Position numbers and translations under genes: made by a program
DNA from: Enoplolaimus lenunculus
Lineage: Eukaryota; Nematoda; Enoplea; Enoplida; Thoracostomopsidae
Length of the DNA: 64,000 nt
NCBI GenBank assembly: GCA_030248215.1
Contig: JASANG010000298.1
Span: 1 to 64,000, forward strand
Direction of reading: 5' to 3'
Shown: positions 60,165 to 64,000 of the stretch, one piece after another
Layout: the number at the start of each line of letters is the position of its first letter
Numbering within the stretch: position 1 is the stretch's first letter
Notes under the pieces: model-generated
The model's input: only the letters and a program-made list of their open reading frames with translations
Databases searched by the model: none
What the model was told of the DNA's origin: nothing

Positions 60165-61516
60165 GCGTGCTCTGGGAACAGTTAGTTGTTCCATTCTCTA
60201 TGCGTGAAGAGTTATTATCCGCACATCATGACGATGTTGTTGGTGGACAACACCTCGGTGTTGCCAAAACCTATCAAAAGTTATTACCTAAGTACTTTTG
60301 GGATGGGATGTATCGAGACGTAGTGAATTGGTGTAAAGCTTGTATTGAGTGCAGCAAGCGGAAAGCCGGATCAGCCAGACCTAAGGCGCCGCTGAATCCA
60401 ATTCCAACAACGCAGCCAAATTATTTATATCATGTCGATGTACTTGGCCCCTTGCTCCAATCTTATAATGGTAACAAATACGTGGTAATTTTCATTGATT
60501 GTTTTACGAAATACCCGGAGGCCATTTGCACTCCTGATCAAAAAGCTACCACCATTGCTAAATTATTTATGACAGAGGTAGTTTGTCGTCATTCGGCACC
60601 ATGCGAATTAATTAGTGACAACGCGCCTAATTTTCGAAGTGAATTGGTTGACCAAATTTGTAAAATTATAGGAACTCGAAAAGTTTTTACAACGCCTTAT
60701 CGACCTCAAACTAATAGGGTCGTGGAACGAATAAATCGCACCCTAATTAACATGGTTTCGCAGTATGTAGATAGTGCTCAGCGCACTTGGGATGAGTTTG
60801 TACCTTTTGCATGTTTTGCTTATTGGGTCAGTGTTAATGAGTCCACTCAATTTAGCCCCTTTGAATTGGTTTATGGTAGACAACCTCGATTACCTATTGA
60901 TATTGAGCTACCCATAAGCAATGTTAATTACTTGGATGAGGAAGACTGTTTTCGTGACATAAATCTGACCTTGAAAGCGGCGTGGGACTTAGCGCAGGCT
61001 AATATTCAAGTCGCGCAAGCGCATATGAAACGTTGTCATGTTCGTAAATCATCAGAGCCACGCTTCTTTGAAGGCCAGAAAGTATTTTTGCATGTGCCAT
61101 TTCAAAAACAGGGCAAGACCAAAAAATTAGGTCAGGAATGGCGCGGACTATATGAAATAGTTGAGCTTCAACTTCCGGACGTGGTACTAACGTCAATAAC
61201 CAATAGTAAGGAACCTAATAAGCGAGTCCACGTTGAGCGTTTTAAACCTTTTCATGGTCCATACGTGCCAAAACTACAATTTAATGATCCCGTTACGGAG
61301 AAAAACCCTAAAGTACTCGGTGATCCTAACCAAGTAGTATTTGCTGATCGTGAGGCTGAGCCCGAACGTGAACAGACTGTTCCAAGTAACATGTCTGGTC
61401 ATGAGTCGGACCCAGCGTCAGGATCAGATGACCCCCCTGGAAAAAAAGGAATGCCTAATTATACTGCAAATACCCAGCTAAGGCATCCGTATAACTTGCG
61501 GTCATGTGCCACTTAA
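60128..61516 (+). CDS. Integrase (Ty3/gypsy type, DDX35E)
   Basis: Inserts the DNA copy into the host genome. Numbered from the incidental Met at 60128: an HHCC zinc domain (His34, His42, Cys72, Cys75), and a catalytic core with Asp104, Asp164 and Glu200. The spacing between the last two is exactly 35 residues, as the family requires. PYRPQTNRVVERINRTL stands where the family usually has Gly after Asn. The C-terminal region (about 325-390) ends with HVERFKPFHGP, the usual integrase-tail landmark. A hydrophilic tail of about 70 residues follows to the TAA at 61516. The true frame begins upstream of the A-run break at 60116-60120. Confidence 0.9.
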   Translation: MYHHYPLPKNRLGVLWEQLVVPFSMREELLSAHHDDVVGGQHLGVAKTYQKLLPKYFWDGMYRDVVNWCKACIECSKRKAGSARPKAPLNPIPTTQPNYLYHVDVLGPLLQSYNGNKYVVIFIDCFTKYPEAICTPDQKATTIAKLFMTEVVCRHSAPCELISDNAPNFRSELVDQICKIIGTRKVFTTPYRPQTNRVVERINRTLINMVSQYVDSAQRTWDEFVPFACFAYWVSVNESTQFSPFELVYGRQPRLPIDIELPISNVNYLDEEDCFRDINLTLKAAWDLAQANIQVAQAHMKRCHVRKSSEPRFFEGQKVFLHVPFQKQGKTKKLGQEWRGLYEIVELQLPDVVLTSITNSKEPNKRVHVERFKPFHGPYVPKLQFNDPVTEKNPKVLGDPNQVVFADREAEPEREQTVPSNMSGHESDPASGSDDPPGKKGMPNYTANTQLRHPYNLRSCAT

Positions 61517-61746
61517 GAAAAAATTAAGGACTACACCGGTTTATGTGTTTAACTTTTTATGACCTGTGTATTATTGATAAACTGTTACAAATATTTATAG
61601 TAAGTATTTATCGCGAGCGCTTGTTTCCCGACGGGGGGAATTTTTTCTGGTGCAGGAGTAATACTGCTCGAAAATTTCGGGAAACACTTCTCGTTATGTC
61701 CGTAAGGATACACTTCCGGAGTTAATTTGCCAAGTGATAGTTGGTT

Positions 61747-62706
61747 ATGGAGTTGAGTCTCGACGCCCCGACTGAATCTAGTACAGCTTTATGGGATGTC
61801 TTGGAGCAGTTTGTGTCGTACATTACGTGGCCTTCAAACTTAGCTAACTGCCCGATGACCCTGTGCCCAGTTTCCAAAATTATAGCTTCTGATTCAACGC
61901 ATTTTTGGACACCTTTTCATCTTGATAGTATCAAACTTGAAAAATTTCAGTTCAGTCCAATTGGCCAATCTTTGATACAGCATCAGAAGTGGTTGGAACG
62001 ACACCGAGTGGGTATCCAACTAAAATTGAAGATGTCCGTGGATGATGCGCATGTGATTGTCCATTTTGTGGGAGCTGAACACGGCCAGGCAGTTTTTCAT
62101 CGTGGCGCAGCGTGGGCACCGGATGTTCCAGATTTGCCGATCTTGTGCGGGTCGTCGGATTTCGACCAAAACCCAGTGCTGTTATTTGATGCTACCACTA
62201 GTAGCCGCTTGCCGCTAGCGTTGTTTGTGCCGCGCACTCCTGATCATGTCATCATGGAGGGACGCTTGTTCTGCTCTGTAAAGCCGCTTCGTCATAATAG
62301 ATCACCAACATTCTTCGTGAACTTGCATAGTGAGGGACGCCTTGGATTGTATTATTATGAGTTGCAGATGTGGGTAAGGTTTCAGTCACGTAGCGGGTTT
62401 GAAAAGTTTACACCGATCACGGTTGTTATTCAATGGAATTATAGTGATCTTAACCTTGATGAACAAATTGAACAGTGTTTTTCAAGCGAAGTAATCGACG
62501 TTGATACGTCAGAACAGGAGGAGAATAGCGGAGTACCTAGTAAAAACGATCCAGAGGTGCTCGCTGAAAGTCGCCGAAAACGATTTATTCAACGGTTCTT
62601 TGTTGCGTGGAGGTCGGTGTATGGGTTTCTCTTTTGTGGCATGCTGAATTCTCTGACACAGAATAGAAATGTGGGTTTCCTCAGCTTTTGGACAATACTT
62701 CATTAG
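61747..62706 (+). CDS. Unrecognised ORF (ORF-X), probably the N-terminal part of the helicase protein
   Basis: The first ATG is at 61747 (319 residues). No family is recognised. It starts with an acidic Ser/Thr-rich segment; the middle (about 90-240) is rich in beta-type sequence. An acidic Glu/Asp stretch (about 255-280) leads to a basic patch RRKRFIQRFF. Its last residues overlap, in another frame, the start of the helicase frame. A run of four T near 62687 is a likely point where one continuous reading was broken. It begins about 230 bases after integrase, where Ty3/gypsy elements usually place env, but it has no signal peptide, transmembrane helix or cleavage site. Confidence 0.6.
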   Translation: MELSLDAPTESSTALWDVLEQFVSYITWPSNLANCPMTLCPVSKIIASDSTHFWTPFHLDSIKLEKFQFSPIGQSLIQHQKWLERHRVGIQLKLKMSVDDAHVIVHFVGAEHGQAVFHRGAAWAPDVPDLPILCGSSDFDQNPVLLFDATTSSRLPLALFVPRTPDHVIMEGRLFCSVKPLRHNRSPTFFVNLHSEGRLGLYYYELQMWVRFQSRSGFEKFTPITVVIQWNYSDLNLDEQIEQCFSSEVIDVDTSEQEENSGVPSKNDPEVLAESRRKRFIQRFFVAWRSVYGFLFCGMLNSLTQNRNVGFLSFWTILH

Positions 62707-64000
62707 TTTGTTGAATTATAACCAACAACAGGTTTTTCACGCGATATTGAATGAGGCAAAGATTGTTCTGTGTAAAGCGCCTCCTGGCACGGGTAAGACC
62801 AGAACATTAGCTAGAATCGTTTCTGTTCTGGCTGTGAACAATCCGCACAAACGATTCCTGTGTGTGACAAGTACTAATGCTGCCGCTAACATCTTAGCAC
62901 TGAAAATTGTACAGAATTTGACGGCGTTAGGAAATGACTTGTCCGCGACAGTCACGATTTTACTGAGATACTTGCGTCGTGGGTATGACATAGGTAGTTG
63001 AGATCAGATACTACAACCATGTTGTGCTAGTAGAGCAGATCCAAATGGTGCATCTTCGGCGTGCTTTCGTGAGATTTCGTCTTCGGGAAGTCTGTTGAAA
63101 CATAGTGTTATTGTTTGCACCATGGATGAATCTGGTGAATAGTTTAAACACCTTTAGTACTACCACATGTGATTCAAACCTAGGACGTAGTATTTTTGAT
63201 TTGGTAGCGATCGCTGAAGCGGCATCCGTTGATCTACCTAGAATGTCTGTGGTATTACATTTAGCGACCGCAGGTCAGATTATTCTACTAGGTGATGTGC
63301 ACCAATTGCCAGCGTATGTTACGAACCGTGTACTGTGGCAGTTTGGAGCGGAAGAGTCGGGAATGGAGCTCTTGTTAACTCTAGCCCAGAATAATAATCA
63401 CTGTAAGATTATACAGCTTTATGAAAATTACCGTTCGGTTGATGCGTTACTTACGCCTCCCAATCGAGTTGTGTACTCTGGCACACCTTTAGTGTGTGCG
63501 TCTGGACACGAGCTTAGTAATACGCATTGGCCATGTGTTCGAAAGATTCCATTCGGTAAATCGAACGTCTTCTGGCATATTGAAAGCGTGCATAAATATC
63601 ACGGGGTGAGCTTATACAATCGGCATGAGGTTGCAGCCGTCTGTAAACTAACGGATTTGTTAGTACATGAGGGGTTCATTGAACCCGGTAGTATTGGAAT
63701 CAATGCTGCCTATGCGGTGCAAGCCGACATTCTTAAACAGTTGGTTGGCACCCAGTACCCAGAAATTAAAATTGGTTGTGCGAACATTTGGCAGGGAGAT
63801 GAGCGGGACTTTATGATAATTAGTTTAATGCGATCATTACCATCTGTTGACGCTTGTAGACCAGCTCACCCGATGGGATTCTTTTCCGAGTACCGGCGAC
63901 TAAATGTTACCCTCACCCGAGCCCGAAAAATAAATTTTTTTATCTGTAATACCTTGCACTTTCTAGACCAACCTTTAATTCGTGAAGCTTTAAGGGAATG
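62669..64000 (+). CDS. UPF1-like superfamily 1 helicase, broken, continues past window
   Basis: An ATP-dependent nucleic-acid unwinding domain of the UPF1/MOV10/Dna2 type. In the 62669 frame: Q-motif-like LNYNQQQVF, Walker A APPGTGKT (62777-62800), and motif Ia VTSTNAAANILA. A TGA at 62999-63001 and a frame change near 63130-63140 interrupt it. It then runs open to 64000 with the motif II position IAEAAS (63210-63227), motif III LGDVHQLPA (about 63288-63314), ENYRS (motif IV area), INAAYAVQADIL, QGDERDFMIISLMRS (motif V) and RRLNVTLTRAR (motif VI, about 63893-63925). Motif II lacks the usual Asp (Ala instead), so this copy may be inactive. The protein end is outside the window. It could be host-derived cargo or a viral-type helicase. 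Confidence 0.85.

Larger units (their letters stand above)
53300..64000 (+). mobile_element. Large Ty3/gypsy-related LTR element with order gag-env-pro-RT-RH-IN-ORFX-helicase (right end outside window)
   Basis: A TATA/initiator promoter, a tRNA-Gln-like primer binding site, and all retroviral-type enzyme domains lie in one orientation over 10.7 kb. Env lies between the zinc knuckle and the protease. A superfamily 1 helicase occupies the usual env position. No second LTR is visible before 64000, so both outer boundaries are unproven; the left boundary may be upstream of 53300. The unit could be one element, or an element next to a second one; the shared strand and the gap of only about 230 bases between integrase and the next ORF favour one unit. 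Confidence 0.8.

Noticed and set aside
61628-61645. Polypurine tract and start of a 3' LTR just after integrase
   Set aside because: A short G/A run is present, but the following sequence does not match the 5' leader and leads into long open frames, so the element seems to continue.

Overview
This is a window of an intron-rich, AT-rich animal nuclear genome. It holds two complete-looking host loci and the left part of a very large retroelement. Evidence for a metazoan: genes are split by many GT-AG introns, one gene encodes the ciliary transport protein IFT122, and the DNA is full of short terminal-inverted-repeat elements. Many of these elements carry TTAGGC blocks, the unit known from nematode telomeres, but they are interspersed here, so I do not use them to fix the phylum.

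Layout. Bases 1-305 are a small inverted-repeat element. From 3578 to 10990 and from 14231 to 18965, both on the minus strand, lie two tandem copies of the pyruvate dehydrogenase E2 gene (dihydrolipoamide acetyltransferase, DLAT). Every exon of the two copies corresponds one to one with the same intron phases. Copy A is complete (11 exons, 453 codons, with a short Arg-rich presequence exon). Copy B has ten matching exons, but I could not find its first exon. From 23254 to 50294 on the plus strand is IFT122, assembled here from 29 exons into about 1,221 codons. Its introns are littered with MITEs, foldback elements and one captured piece of its own exon 10.

From about 53.3 kb to beyond the right edge is an LTR-type, Ty3/gypsy-related element of more than 10.7 kb with a tRNA-Gln-like primer binding site at 54169. 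Its order is unusual. One uninterrupted frame encodes Gag with a zinc knuckle, then an envelope-like segment (signal-like helix, RNRR cleavage-type site, fusion-peptide-like stretch, transmembrane helix), then protease and reverse transcriptase. RNase H and a DDX35E integrase follow in shifted frames. Where env normally sits, downstream of integrase, there is instead an unrecognised ORF leading into a UPF1-like superfamily 1 helicase that runs off the window. This architecture (gag-env-pol plus a 3' helicase) is the most novel item here.

The breaks in pol, and one in the helicase, fall at homopolymers or a dinucleotide run. They may be sequencing errors rather than decay. The helicase also has an in-frame stop and lacks the motif II aspartate, so this copy may be partly decayed.

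The two host loci have separate roles: DLAT in mitochondrial acetyl-CoA production and IFT122 in the IFT-A retrograde ciliary transport complex. Nothing suggests they act together.
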